DNA of 38,662 nt from an uncultured Collinsella sp. Its GTDB lineage: Bacteria; Actinomycetota; Coriobacteriia; Coriobacteriales; Coriobacteriaceae. The stretch lies in NCBI GenBank assembly GCA_902495945.1, contig CABUZD010000002.1, positions 1 through 38,662 on the forward strand. The letters are read 5' to 3'. Position numbers and translations under genes: made by a program. Below, piece by piece: positions 15,748-22,951 of this stretch. The stretch's first letter is position 1. Every line of letters starts with the position of its first letter. Under the pieces are notes generated by a model. That model was not told the origin of the DNA. It was given only the letters and a program-made list of their open reading frames with translations, and did no database searches.

Positions 15748-15957
15748 CGCTGGTTGAGCATAGGTCAGCGAAAACGCCCCTAAGCGAGCAAGGTGACGTG
15801 AAAGAGGAGGGAAGCGTACTTCGGTACGCGACCGACGATTGAACGTCAGATTGCCGCTTAGGGGCGTTTGCAGCGTCGACCGGTCCGCCGTTCGTTAGAA
15901 CGGCGGAACCAAAGGCGCAGCGTCGAGCCGTTACGCGGTTTGGTAAAACCGCGTAAC
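15748..15957. ncRNA. Structured intergenic element, copy A (candidate RNA or mobile hairpin repeat)
   Basis: Ordered parts on the plus strand: a small hairpin CGCTG...CAGCG (15748-15770); a 12-bp stem (15775-15786 with 15855-15866); continued pairing GCAA/TTGC and TGACGT/ACGTCA; and an inner hairpin GCGTAC-TTCG-GTACGC (15814-15829). Then come GCAGCGTCGA, an extra hairpin CCGCCGTTC/GAACGGCGG, a second GCAGCGTCGA, and a perfect 12-bp palindrome (15930-15957) five bases from the first base after the GntR3 stop. Copy B at 24260-24423 has the same plan with a different stem sequence. The UUCG-type loop favours plus-strand RNA, but the strand is not settled. Confidence 0.65.
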
Positions 15958-15962
15958 TAGAG

Positions 15963-16682
15963 CTACATCACCATGACGTAGCGGCTACCCACGTAGTACT
16001 GTTTGCCGAGCAAGACCGGCTCATCGTTGGGACCGGTAAAGCCGGCACGCAGGTTGAGCAGCGGATCGTGCGGAGCAATGCCCAGCTCGGCCGCCTGCTC
16101 GGCGTTAGCTCGAACGGCCTCGACCGTACGGTAGCCAACCGAGACAATCGGCGTTCCGCCAACACGCTCGACCTCGGCAAAAATCGACTTGTCCTCAAGA
16201 TCGGCCGTCAACAGCTCACGGTAGGCGTCAAACGGCACAAAGATGTTCTCCTCAAAGATGGGCTCGCCGTCGGCCGTACGCACGCGCTTGATATGCAGCA
16301 GCAGCGCATCCTTCTGCAGGCCAAAGAACTCCATCTCGTTTTGGCGCGCCGGAACGATCTGGCGATCGATCACGTGCGCACCGGCCTTCATGCCGTTGCC
16401 GGCACACAGCGCGGTAAACGTCTGCAGCGTCGAGGCGTGAAACTGGCGATTGATGTGCGGCGTGGAGACAAAGGTGCCGCGGCCCTGCTGCTTAACCAGG
16501 TAACCATCGGAGCACAGCTCCTCGACAGCGCGGCGCACCGTAATACGGCTCACCTCGTACTGCTCGGCTAGTTCAAGCTCGGACGGAATACGCTCCTTGG
16601 GTGCATAAACACCTTTCTCGATCGCATCCTTGATTTCGTCGTAAATCTGCTGGTAAAGCGGTGCATTTTTGGGCGCGGGCAT
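15963..16682 (-). CDS. GntR-family (HutC/UTRA) transcriptional regulator 3
   Basis: A regulator of 239 aa. The winged helix (about 7-77) includes PLYQQIYDEIKDAIEKGVY and YEVSRITVRRAVEELCSDGYLV with wing QGRGTFVS. The UTRA domain contains LLHIKRVRTADGEPIFEEN and ends VLLGKQYYVGSRYVMVM. It is the last gene of the leftward run EIIAB-EIIC-EIID-SIS3-HAD-YitT and has its own promoter region with an ACGT-N5-ACGT site. The same type of site lies in front of EIIAB and a variant lies in front of the EamA gene, so it is the best candidate regulator of PTS set 3. Its 3' end abuts structured element A. Confidence 0.88.
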   Translation of the reverse strand: MPAPKNAPLYQQIYDEIKDAIEKGVYAPKERIPSELELAEQYEVSRITVRRAVEELCSDGYLVKQQGRGTFVSTPHINRQFHASTLQTFTALCAGNGMKAGAHVIDRQIVPARQNEMEFFGLQKDALLLHIKRVRTADGEPIFEENIFVPFDAYRELLTADLEDKSIFAEVERVGGTPIVSVGYRTVEAVRANAEQAAELGIAPHDPLLNLRAGFTGPNDEPVLLGKQYYVGSRYVMVM

Positions 16683-16719
16683 ATCTGATCACTCTTATCG
16701 AAATATCGAAATAACTAAT

Positions 16720-16732
16720 ACGTATATAACGT
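16720..16732. promoter_or_regulatory. Candidate GntR3 operator (autoregulatory)
   Basis: ACGT-N5-ACGT (ACGTTATATACGT on the minus strand), 38-50 bp upstream of the GntR3 start. It shares this layout with 22802-22814 in front of EIIAB. Confidence 0.5.
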
Positions 16733-16773
16733 CTAGTTTCATGTTACCTCATATTGATAAAACGATACACCCT

Positions 16774-16824
16774 CCCTACCAAAAAGCGACAGCTTCATTT
16801 TGGTAGGTTTTATCTGGGCAAACG
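16774..16824 (-). repeat. 51-bp hairpin repeat, copy 2
   Basis: Minus-strand copy of the repeat at 8073-8123 (44 of 51 identical). The hairpin arms differ by compensatory changes: G-C becomes A-T and a C/A mismatch becomes T-A. It lies between YitT and GntR3, sense to both. Confidence 0.7.
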
Positions 16825-16825
16825 A

Positions 16826-16865
16826 GAGCCCCCCCCCCGAAAGCAACGGGGCTTTCGAGGGGCTC
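16826..16865 (-). terminator. Hairpin after YitT with a 10-C tract
   Basis: GAGCCCC (16826-16832) pairs with GGGGCTC (16859-16865), and CGAAAGC (16838-16844) with GCTTTCG (16851-16857). A run of ten C lies at 16829-16838. On the minus strand it directly precedes the 51-bp repeat, as the hairpin at 8033-8073 does in copy 1. Confidence 0.5.
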
Positions 16866-16905
16866 GTTCGGATGGGTTGCGCAGGACCGGCAAAATGCCA
16901 ATACC

Positions 16906-17913
16906 CTACTTGCCGTCGTCCTGCTGTAGGCTGTCCTGCTCGCTGAGGCGCGCCTGCCTGCTGGCCATGCGCGCGGGCTTGTCGGGATCGGGTACGGCCG
17001 TGGGCATGGGCTCGTCGACATGACCGCCCCACCAGCCGCCCACAAAGTTGAGCGTGTGGAACACGTTGATCACGGCGCCGGGATCAACGTCGCACACCAG
17101 CTTGATAATGTCCTGGCTCTCGTAGGTCGAGACAACGGTGTTCAGCAGGTACATCTTTTCGCGGCTGTATCCGCCGACGACCTCGGCGCAGCTAATGCCG
17201 TGCTGAAAATGGTTTACGTAGGCAGTCATGACCTCGTCTGCCTTACGCGTCGTGATCTGCAGCGTCACGCGATCGTAGCGACGATAGAAACTGTCGATAG
17301 TCTTGGTCGAAATAAACTGGAACACGATGGAATACGCCGCCTTATCCCAGCCAAACATAAAGCCAAAGATCGCCAGGATAAAGCAATTGAAACCAAAGAT
17401 AACGCCCCAGATGGTCTTGCCCGTGTGGTTGGAGACCCACAGCGCGATAAAGTCGGTGCCACCGGTAGATGCGCCGGACTTTAGCGCGATGGCAGCGCCC
17501 AGACCCGAGACCACGCCGCCAAAAATGATGAGCATAATCTTGTCGCCCAAAAATGGAGCGAAGTGAAAGACGTTGAGGAACAGCGACGAGAGCACGACCT
17601 GCATCATCGAGAAGATGACGAAGCGCTTGCTAATGCCGCTCCAGCATAGGAGCGCCACGGGAATGTTGAGCGCAAGCATGCCGAGCGAGATGTCGATGTG
17701 AACGCCGCCCAGCGAGGTAACGCGATCGAGCAGGACCGCGACGCCGGTGAGACCGCTCGGAAGCAGGTCGGCGGGCTGAATGAACGCCTGGATCAGGAAT
17801 GTTTGGAGGACGGCAGAAATTGTGACCGCCACGGCGGTAATGGCACGGCGGACGATGGTGAGGCGGCCGAGCACGAGCACACGGTCCGTGAGCTGATCGA
17901 TGGCGTTCGCCAC
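16906..17913 (-). CDS. YitT-family integral membrane protein (DUF161 + DUF2179)
   Basis: A protein of 335 aa with about five or six hydrophobic segments in the first 210 residues, including FGGVVSGLGAAIALKSGASTGGTDF, the hallmark GxSTGGTD motif of the family. A soluble C-terminal DUF2179 domain follows (about 215-290, RYDRVTLQITTRKADEVMTAY). A polar tail of about 45 residues ends the protein. The biochemical role of the family is not established. The start is GTG at 17913 with AAAGGAG 5 bases upstream. It lies between the HAD gene and GntR3 on the same strand, separated from HAD by a 355-bp gap with a large palindrome; its link to sugar use is uncertain. Confidence 0.85.
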   Translation of the reverse strand: MANAIDQLTDRVLVLGRLTIVRRAITAVAVTISAVLQTFLIQAFIQPADLLPSGLTGVAVLLDRVTSLGGVHIDISLGMLALNIPVALLCWSGISKRFVIFSMMQVVLSSLFLNVFHFAPFLGDKIMLIIFGGVVSGLGAAIALKSGASTGGTDFIALWVSNHTGKTIWGVIFGFNCFILAIFGFMFGWDKAAYSIVFQFISTKTIDSFYRRYDRVTLQITTRKADEVMTAYVNHFQHGISCAEVVGGYSREKMYLLNTVVSTYESQDIIKLVCDVDPGAVINVFHTLNFVGGWWGGHVDEPMPTAVPDPDKPARMASRQARLSEQDSLQQDDGK

Positions 17914-18052
17914 GGAAGCTCCTTTCGAAGGCAGATGTGGTTGTGGGGCATGCCCGCGATTGTAGCATGGAGCGTGCGGGGGCGCTTCAATTCAACCTCC
18001 CTCGACAACCAAAACGGGACCAGCAACCCCCACGACCAAAGGGCAAAATTCC

Positions 18053-18171
18053 AAGTGAGTAGACTTTTTACGATCTGCCGAGCACACCCAAAACCGCCAC
18101 TCCTGTGACCTGCGGTTTTACAAAGGAAGATATGCATTGTGCTCGGCCTGCGCCAAAAAGTCTACTCACTT
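18053..18171. repeat. Nested 119-bp palindrome
   Basis: Three perfect nested arm pairs: 17 bp (18053-18069 with 18155-18171), 9 bp (18078-18086 with 18138-18146) and 8 bp (18090-18097 with 18112-18119), separated by small symmetric internal loops of 8 bases and unequal inner loops. It lies in the 355-bp gap between YitT and HAD. No coding potential was seen. It could be a MITE-like element or a structured RNA. Confidence 0.75.
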
Positions 18172-18221
18172 AGCCCAAATCGAAGCCAAACGGATCAAAA
18201 TCGAAATCAAATTGAGCCAGT

Positions 18222-18261
18222 CCACCGCAAAAAACGTTTGAACCAGTGCTTTTCGCGGCGG
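18222..18261 (-). terminator. Weak hairpin after the HAD gene
   Basis: CCGCCGC with A-rich extension pairs with TTTT-GCGGTGG (one G-U) just after the HAD stop. No T-run follows on the minus strand. Confidence 0.3.
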
Positions 18262-18268
18262 ATTGACA

Positions 18269-18898
18269 CTACAAAGCGGGCAAAATGTCGGTCAGATTGT
18301 CGATGACAACGTCGGCGGCGGACTGATCCAGGTTGACGCCCTCGTGCGGACGCAGCGCCAGGACGCGAGCACCGGAGCGCTTGCCAGCCTCGATGCCCAA
18401 AGGCGAGTCCTCGATAACCAGGCACTCGGCCGGCTCCACACCCAGCGCCTCCATGGCGCGCAGGTAGATCTCGGGGTCGGGCTTAAACGCGCTGCACTCA
18501 TGGCCGCTGATGGTGTAATCCAGCACGTCGGCGATACCGGCAATCTCCACCAGTTCGTCGATCAGCTCACGATAGGACGAGCTCGCGATGGCACACTTCA
18601 AGCCGCGCTCGTGCAGCTCACGCATCACCGGCTCCGTCTGCTCGTTGAGCAGCTCGGCATACGGAACGGGATGGTCCGGGCTGTAGACCTGCTTGTACTC
18701 CACGCGCAGGCGCTCGCGCAGCTCAACATCGTCGGGCACCAGCGCCTCCCAAATGGCGGGCTCGTTAGACCCCGAAAGATCGGGGATCTCGTCAAAGTGG
18801 AACCCCTTCTCCTCCATAAACGCCACGCGGCGGCGGTTGTAGAACCACTCGGTATCGACCAGCACACCGTCCATATCAAACAGCACTGCCTTGATCAT
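18269..18898 (-). CDS. HAD-superfamily phosphatase (beta-phosphoglucomutase-like)
   Basis: A subfamily IA HAD hydrolase of 209 aa, likely acting on a small sugar phosphate. Motif I is DMDGVLVDTE (near the N-terminus, nucleophile Asp in LFDMDG). Motif II is IASSSY, motif III the Lys in FKPDPEIYLRAMEALG, and motif IV IEDSPLGIEAG. The cap region of about 60 residues lies between motifs I and II. The ATG at 18898 has GGAG 6 bases upstream; the ATG at 18904 directly abuts it. It lies downstream of SIS3 beyond a terminator. It could dephosphorylate or isomerise a product of the SIS3 reaction, but that is inference; a general house-cleaning phosphatase is equally possible. Confidence 0.85.
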   Translation of the reverse strand: MIKAVLFDMDGVLVDTEWFYNRRRVAFMEEKGFHFDEIPDLSGSNEPAIWEALVPDDVELRERLRVEYKQVYSPDHPVPYAELLNEQTEPVMRELHERGLKCAIASSSYRELIDELVEIAGIADVLDYTISGHECSAFKPDPEIYLRAMEALGVEPAECLVIEDSPLGIEAGKRSGARVLALRPHEGVNLDQSAADVVIDNLTDILPAL

Positions 18899-18918
18899 AC
18901 GCATCTCCTCTCAAAAGC

Positions 18919-18950
18919 AAAAAGGGGGACGGGGCGCAAACCCCATCCCC
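18919..18950 (-). terminator. Terminator after SIS3
   Basis: On the minus strand GGGGATGGGG pairs with CCCCGTCCCC (18941-18950 with 18925-18934), followed by CTTTTTGCTTTT. It closes the EIIAB-EIIC-EIID-SIS3 transcript. Confidence 0.88.
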
Positions 18951-18984
18951 TCTCAATCAACCCGTAAGGTCTACTTACTTGTGA

Positions 18985-19968
18985 TTAGTAGGAAAGCTTC
19001 CACATGTAGCGACGCATGGTCAGCGGGTGCTGACGGGCCTCGGCGATCTGGTTGCCGTACTCGCGCATAACGGCGAGGTGCAGCAGCGGGTTGAAGTAGG
19101 TGACGACGCTCGCGGGCACAGCGTCAGCCAGGCCGTAGTCCTTGGAGTCGATCAGAGCGACCTTGGCGCCCATGCGCTCAAGGAAGGTGAGGGCGCGGGC
19201 GTCCATCGGACGGGTAGCGCCATCAGACATGAAGAAGACGTAGGGCTTACCCTCGGTGGAAACCTCGAACGGGCCGTGGAAGTACTCGCCGGTGTTGTAG
19301 GCGGCGGCGTCGATCCACTGCATCTCGGTGAACAGGAAGGCGGCGTGAGAATAAGCCATCTTCTCGGAGGCACCGGAAGCCATGAAGTAGATCATCTTGT
19401 CGTCCTTGAAGTCCTCGGCGAACTTCTTGGCGAGCTTCTTGCAGTGCTGAGCGGCGTTCTCGCAGAGATCGAAGACGTTGGTGAGGCCGGTGATCATGTC
19501 CTCGTAGTGGTCATAGCCCTCGGTCTGCTGAAGGATCTCGAGAGCAAGAGCGATGGCGTAGCCAGGCTTCTCGCACTTGGCAGCGTAGTTGGCATGGAAG
19601 CCGTGAACGATGACGTGGTCGGCGTCGACGGTCAGAGCGGAGCCAGCCTTGTTGGTGAGGGAGACGACCGGGCAGTTGTGCTTCTTGGCGGTCTTGTTGG
19701 CCTCGACGGTCTCGGGCGTGGAGCCACCGAGGGAGCAGGTGATCACGAAGGTGTGCTCGTTGACCCAGGAAGGCGTGTCGTAGTTGAACTCGTTAGCGGT
19801 GAAGATCTGAACGTTCAGCTTGTCCGTGTTGTTGGCCAGGAAGTACTTGGCAGGGTAAAGGTCGGACATGGAAGCACCGCAGCCGACGAAGGCGACGCTG
19901 TGGATCTCGTGGTTGGACAGGACGTCAGCGACGATCTGCTTAGGGAGGTTAAGGTCGATCTCGTACAT
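18985..19968 (-). CDS. FrlB-like SIS-domain sugar-phosphate deglycase 3
   Basis: A double-SIS protein of 327 aa, the last gene of the PTS set 3 operon. The phosphosugar loop is SLGGSTPETV (79-88). E215 in FTEMQW and H231 in TGEYFHGPFE form the 16-residue-spaced catalytic pair, and the C-terminus is RRYMWKLSY. It probably deglycates the phosphorylated compound delivered by the EIIAB/EIIC/EIID system just upstream, as GfrE/GfrF do behind the Salmonella gfr PTS. The ATG at 19968 has AAAGGA 9 bases upstream; the ATG at 19977 directly abuts that site. The lysine-rich codon use (AAG) resembles the PTS genes of the same operon. Confidence 0.88.
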   Translation of the reverse strand: MYEIDLNLPKQIVADVLSNHEIHSVAFVGCGASMSDLYPAKYFLANNTDKLNVQIFTANEFNYDTPSWVNEHTFVITCSLGGSTPETVEANKTAKKHNCPVVSLTNKAGSALTVDADHVIVHGFHANYAAKCEKPGYAIALALEILQQTEGYDHYEDMITGLTNVFDLCENAAQHCKKLAKKFAEDFKDDKMIYFMASGASEKMAYSHAAFLFTEMQWIDAAAYNTGEYFHGPFEVSTEGKPYVFFMSDGATRPMDARALTFLERMGAKVALIDSKDYGLADAVPASVVTYFNPLLHLAVMREYGNQIAEARQHPLTMRRYMWKLSY

Positions 19969-20059
19969 CTGACACATTCCTTTCGATTTTTTGCGGCGCC
20001 ACATTGCCGGGCGCTCGCAGGGTTACCGTGATTTGGACCGAGTCACCGGCCCGTTGAGG

Positions 20060-20133
20060 ATGTGTCAAAGGAACTGTCCCTTTGACACATTTAGGGATGG
20101 GAGCCTGCCTGGGGTATGGGATGTCAGGCAGGC
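20060..20133 (-). other. Two hairpins between EIID and SIS3
   Basis: The first is a perfect 12-bp stem (20060-20071 with 20079-20090) with the pattern GTCAAAGG-N7-CCTTTGAC. The second is a 9-bp stem (20103-20111 with 20125-20133). No T-run follows either, so they may tune read-through into SIS3 or stabilise the upstream PTS message rather than terminate. Confidence 0.55.
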
Positions 20134-20167
20134 CCCCGGGGGAAAGCGAATAGGCGCTTAGTCGCGA

Positions 20168-21001
20168 CTAGGCCAGGATGCCGGCCGCGGAGAGGGCGAT
20201 GCCGCCCACGATGGCGATCACGAGAAGCCAACCGGTGTTGACGTTCTTCTTGATGAGCCAGTACATAAGGCCGGTGAGGCCGAGGGAGATCATCTGGGGC
20301 ATCATGCCGTCCAGGATGTCCTGGATAACAACGGTGCCCTCAGCGAACTGCAGCGGGGTGGTGGCGCCGATCAGCGTAGCGATCATGCCACCCACGGACA
20401 TAAGACCCACGATGCCGCAGACATACATGAGCTTCTCCATGAGGTCGCCGCCCTGAAGCTTGCTCAGGTACTCGTGGCCGCCCTGATAGCCCATCTTGGC
20501 TGCGAACCAAGTGATCAGCACAGAGGGGACGATGGAGATGAGCATGGCCAGGATCGGGCCCATGATGGAGCCCTGCTGAGCCAGCTGAACGCCCAGGCCA
20601 AAGGCGATAACGCGGATGGTGCCCTGGAAGAAGGAGTCACCGATGCCGGAAAGCGGACCCATGAGAGAGGTCTTGACCGCGTTGATCGAATCGGGATCGA
20701 AGTTCTCGGGATCCTTGGCGTACTCCTCCTCCATGGAGGCGGAGAGGCCTAGGATAAAGGCGCTCGTCTGCGGGGTGCAGTTGTAGAACGCCATGTGACG
20801 GTGGTAAGCCTCTTTCTTAGCAGCGAGCTGCTTGGGGTCGGACTCGTCCGGATAGAGACGATCGAGCGTGGGAACCATGCCGTAGAGGAAGCCCATGTTC
20901 ATCTGACGCTCGTAGTTCCAAGAGGCCTGGATGGCCCAGGAGCGCCAGAAGAACTGGCTGACCTTCTTGTTCAGGGACACGTCCTTGGTTGCGGTTGCCA
21001 T
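20168..21001 (-). CDS. PTS mannose-family EIID subunit
   Basis: A membrane subunit of 277 aa that pairs with EIIC to form the sugar channel. The N-terminal cytosolic part contains FWRSWAIQASWNYERQMNMGFLYGMVP, the classic EIID opening, then GPLSGIGDSFFQGTIRVI and three or four C-terminal hydrophobic segments ending WLLVIAIVGGIALSAAGILA. The ATG at 21001 has AGGAGG 7 bases upstream; longer frames run into EIIC. It follows EIIC by 13 bp. Confidence 0.94.
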   Translation of the reverse strand: MATATKDVSLNKKVSQFFWRSWAIQASWNYERQMNMGFLYGMVPTLDRLYPDESDPKQLAAKKEAYHRHMAFYNCTPQTSAFILGLSASMEEEYAKDPENFDPDSINAVKTSLMGPLSGIGDSFFQGTIRVIAFGLGVQLAQQGSIMGPILAMLISIVPSVLITWFAAKMGYQGGHEYLSKLQGGDLMEKLMYVCGIVGLMSVGGMIATLIGATTPLQFAEGTVVIQDILDGMMPQMISLGLTGLMYWLIKKNVNTGWLLVIAIVGGIALSAAGILA

Positions 21002-21014
21002 AGTGTGTTCCTCC

Positions 21015-21809
21015 TTAGTCTTCGTCGTCTTCGAGCGGATCGTAGTCGGAATCGACACCGGCGGCTGCATGGGAACCGTTGAACTTGAAGCCCATGAAGA
21101 CGACAGCCAGGCACACACCGATCAGAGCGACCGCGATGACGGACAGGTTGAGGTAAGCGGCGAGCAGGAAACCGATGAACAGGAACGGAGTCATGCCCTT
21201 CTTGATCATCATGGTGAGCAGCAGGGCCAAGCCGTAGGCAGTCATGATCTTGGTCGAAACGTTAAGACCAGTGGACAGCCACTCGGGAACCATGTTGACG
21301 ATGGCCTGAACCAGGTCGGTGCCAACAAAGACGGCGAGGAAGATCGGCAGGAAGTACATGACAGCGTACAGACCGGAGCCGGCGCAGATGTGCATACGGT
21401 AGGCGGTCTTGAACTTTCCGTTATCGATCGCGCTATCTGCCACATGGGTGAGAGCGGCGATGATGGAACGGAACACGATGCCGAGAAGCTGACCCAGGAC
21501 GGCGACCGGGATGGCGATCGTCATGGCGGTCTCGGCGGAAGCATCGGTCAGGCACGCAAAGGCAGCGGCCACGATGCCGCCCAGGACCATATCGGGCGGA
21601 ACGGCAGCGCCGACCTGCACCAGGCCCATGGACACGAGCTCGACGGCGGCACCGACGGCAAGGCCGGTGGGCACATCGCCCAGCAGCAGACCGACGAGCG
21701 TAGCGCCAACGAGGGGCTGCTCGAAGTTAAGACGACCGAGCAGGCGGGAGTCCCACATGCAGAACACGCCGACGAGGCCGACGAGCACCGCACTGATGAA
21801 CGTATTCAT
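21015..21809 (-). CDS. PTS mannose/sorbose-family EIIC subunit
   Basis: A membrane channel subunit of 264 aa with six to eight hydrophobic stretches. LLLGDVPTGLAVGAAVELVSMGLVQ and VGAAVPPDMVLGGIVAAAF are the EIIC hallmarks shared with the partial EIIC at 1-705. An acidic tail (DSDYDPLEDDED) ends the protein. The start at 21809 has AAAGGAG about 7 bases upstream. It lies 36 bp below EIIAB in the same operon. Confidence 0.93.
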   Translation of the reverse strand: MNTFISAVLVGLVGVFCMWDSRLLGRLNFEQPLVGATLVGLLLGDVPTGLAVGAAVELVSMGLVQVGAAVPPDMVLGGIVAAAFACLTDASAETAMTIAIPVAVLGQLLGIVFRSIIAALTHVADSAIDNGKFKTAYRMHICAGSGLYAVMYFLPIFLAVFVGTDLVQAIVNMVPEWLSTGLNVSTKIMTAYGLALLLTMMIKKGMTPFLFIGFLLAAYLNLSVIAVALIGVCLAVVFMGFKFNGSHAAAGVDSDYDPLEDDED

Positions 21810-21845
21810 ACCCTTCTCCTTTCAGTCAGGCAAAAGCCTGGTTGA

Positions 21846-22769
21846 TTACAGCTTGGCGTCGATGTCGACGCTCTGATACGTAGGGGTCTGCTGGACGTAG
21901 AGCTTGATGCCCATGTCGAGCAGCTGGTTGACGTCGGCCTTCTGGTTGGCGTCGAGGAAGACGGAGCTGTCCTTGCCGCCGACCTGATCGGCACCGTCGT
22001 GGTTGGCGGTGGCGCCTAGGTTGATGGCGTCGAGCTTGTAGCCCTGGCAGAACTGCAGCATCTCGGCCGTGTTGCCAAAGACGAACATGACGCGCTCGCC
22101 GAGGGTGTTGAGCTTGTCCATCTTGGCGAGGGCACGCTCGACGGTGAAGACGTTCAGGCGCACGCCCTGGGGCTTGGCCAGCTTAAGAGCGCCCTTCTTG
22201 ATGTCATCGTTGGCGGCGGCGTTGTCGACGACGATGATGCGCTCGGCCTGAACCTTGGTGGTCCAGGTAAAGACGACCTGGCCGTGCAGCAGACGGTAGT
22301 CAAGACGTGCGAGGACGATCTTGGCGGGACCGGAGCTGTGACGGGACGCCTTGGCCTTCTTGGCGGGAGCCGCGGCAGCCTCGACCGGTGCGTTGGGGTT
22401 GGTCAGACCGGTGCGGGCCTCGTCGATGAGGGCTGCGAGCTCGGCACCCTTGACGGGGACGGGGCTCATAGCGAGCGTGAGCGCCAGCGGGATGTTGAAA
22501 CCGCTAACAACCGTGAACTTCGTGCCGTTCTTGGAAAGCTCGACCATGTTGTTGTTGACCGAGCTGCCGAGCATATCGGTCAGCACATAGACGGTGTCGT
22601 CCGCGTTGAACGTGGCGATCATAGCCTCAACCTTATTGGTGATGGGCTCCTTGTCGTCACGAGCAAGCGACACGACGTGGACGTTCGACACGTCGCCGAG
22701 AACCATCTCGAGCGTGTCTTTGGCGCCTGCGGCCAGGCCGCCATGAGATGCGAGAATGATCTGATTCAT
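21846..22769 (-). CDS. PTS mannose-family fused EIIAB subunit
   Basis: A cytosolic phosphocarrier of 307 aa. The EIIA domain (about 1-122) has H9 in LASHGG and VLTDMLGSSVNNN. An Ala/Pro/Lys-rich linker (about 123-147) follows. The EIIB domain (about 149-307) has H162 in RLDYRLLHGQVVF. Phosphate passes from HPr to H9, then H162, then the sugar. This fusion contrasts with the separate EIIA and EIIB of set 1, so the two systems are not a simple recent duplication. The start at 22769 has AGGAGG 6 bases upstream. It is the first gene of the set 3 operon, behind a -10 box and candidate GntR operators. Confidence 0.95.
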   Translation of the reverse strand: MNQIILASHGGLAAGAKDTLEMVLGDVSNVHVVSLARDDKEPITNKVEAMIATFNADDTVYVLTDMLGSSVNNNMVELSKNGTKFTVVSGFNIPLALTLAMSPVPVKGAELAALIDEARTGLTNPNAPVEAAAAPAKKAKASRHSSGPAKIVLARLDYRLLHGQVVFTWTTKVQAERIIVVDNAAANDDIKKGALKLAKPQGVRLNVFTVERALAKMDKLNTLGERVMFVFGNTAEMLQFCQGYKLDAINLGATANHDGADQVGGKDSSVFLDANQKADVNQLLDMGIKLYVQQTPTYQSVDIDAKL

Positions 22770-22795
22770 CTTGCCTCCTCCTTTTCGTTATGGTC

Positions 22796-22835
22796 ATTAT
22801 AACGTCTTATACGTCGCGTATATTACTAATTAGTA
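22796..22835 (-). promoter_or_regulatory. EIIAB promoter region with operator-like repeats
   Basis: A TATAAT -10 box lies at 22796-22801 (minus), but no good -35 is visible, so an activator or a relaxed -35 is possible. TATAACGT (22798-22805) and ACGT-N5-ACGT (22802-22814) match the GntR3 promoter layout. A perfect 12-bp palindrome TACTAATTAGTA lies at 22824-22835. Confidence 0.5.
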
Positions 22836-22951
22836 TAAAGACCGTTCGCAGGTGAAAATCGACCGTTGACGGGTTTAACGTACTTGAAACGTTGGGGCTG
22901 GGTAGGTCGGCACTGGCTTGGCGGCGCCCGATCAGACGCCTCGCCAATCCC

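Noticed and set aside
15748..15957. CRISPR array or tRNA-like gene in the recQ-GntR3 gap
   Set aside because: No regular repeat-spacer pattern, no cloverleaf or CCA end; the repeats are nested arms of one structured element.
16774..16865. Possible riboswitch upstream of GntR3
   Set aside because: The structure matches a dispersed repeat also found at 8073-8123, next to an unrelated gene, so a ligand-sensing leader is not supported.
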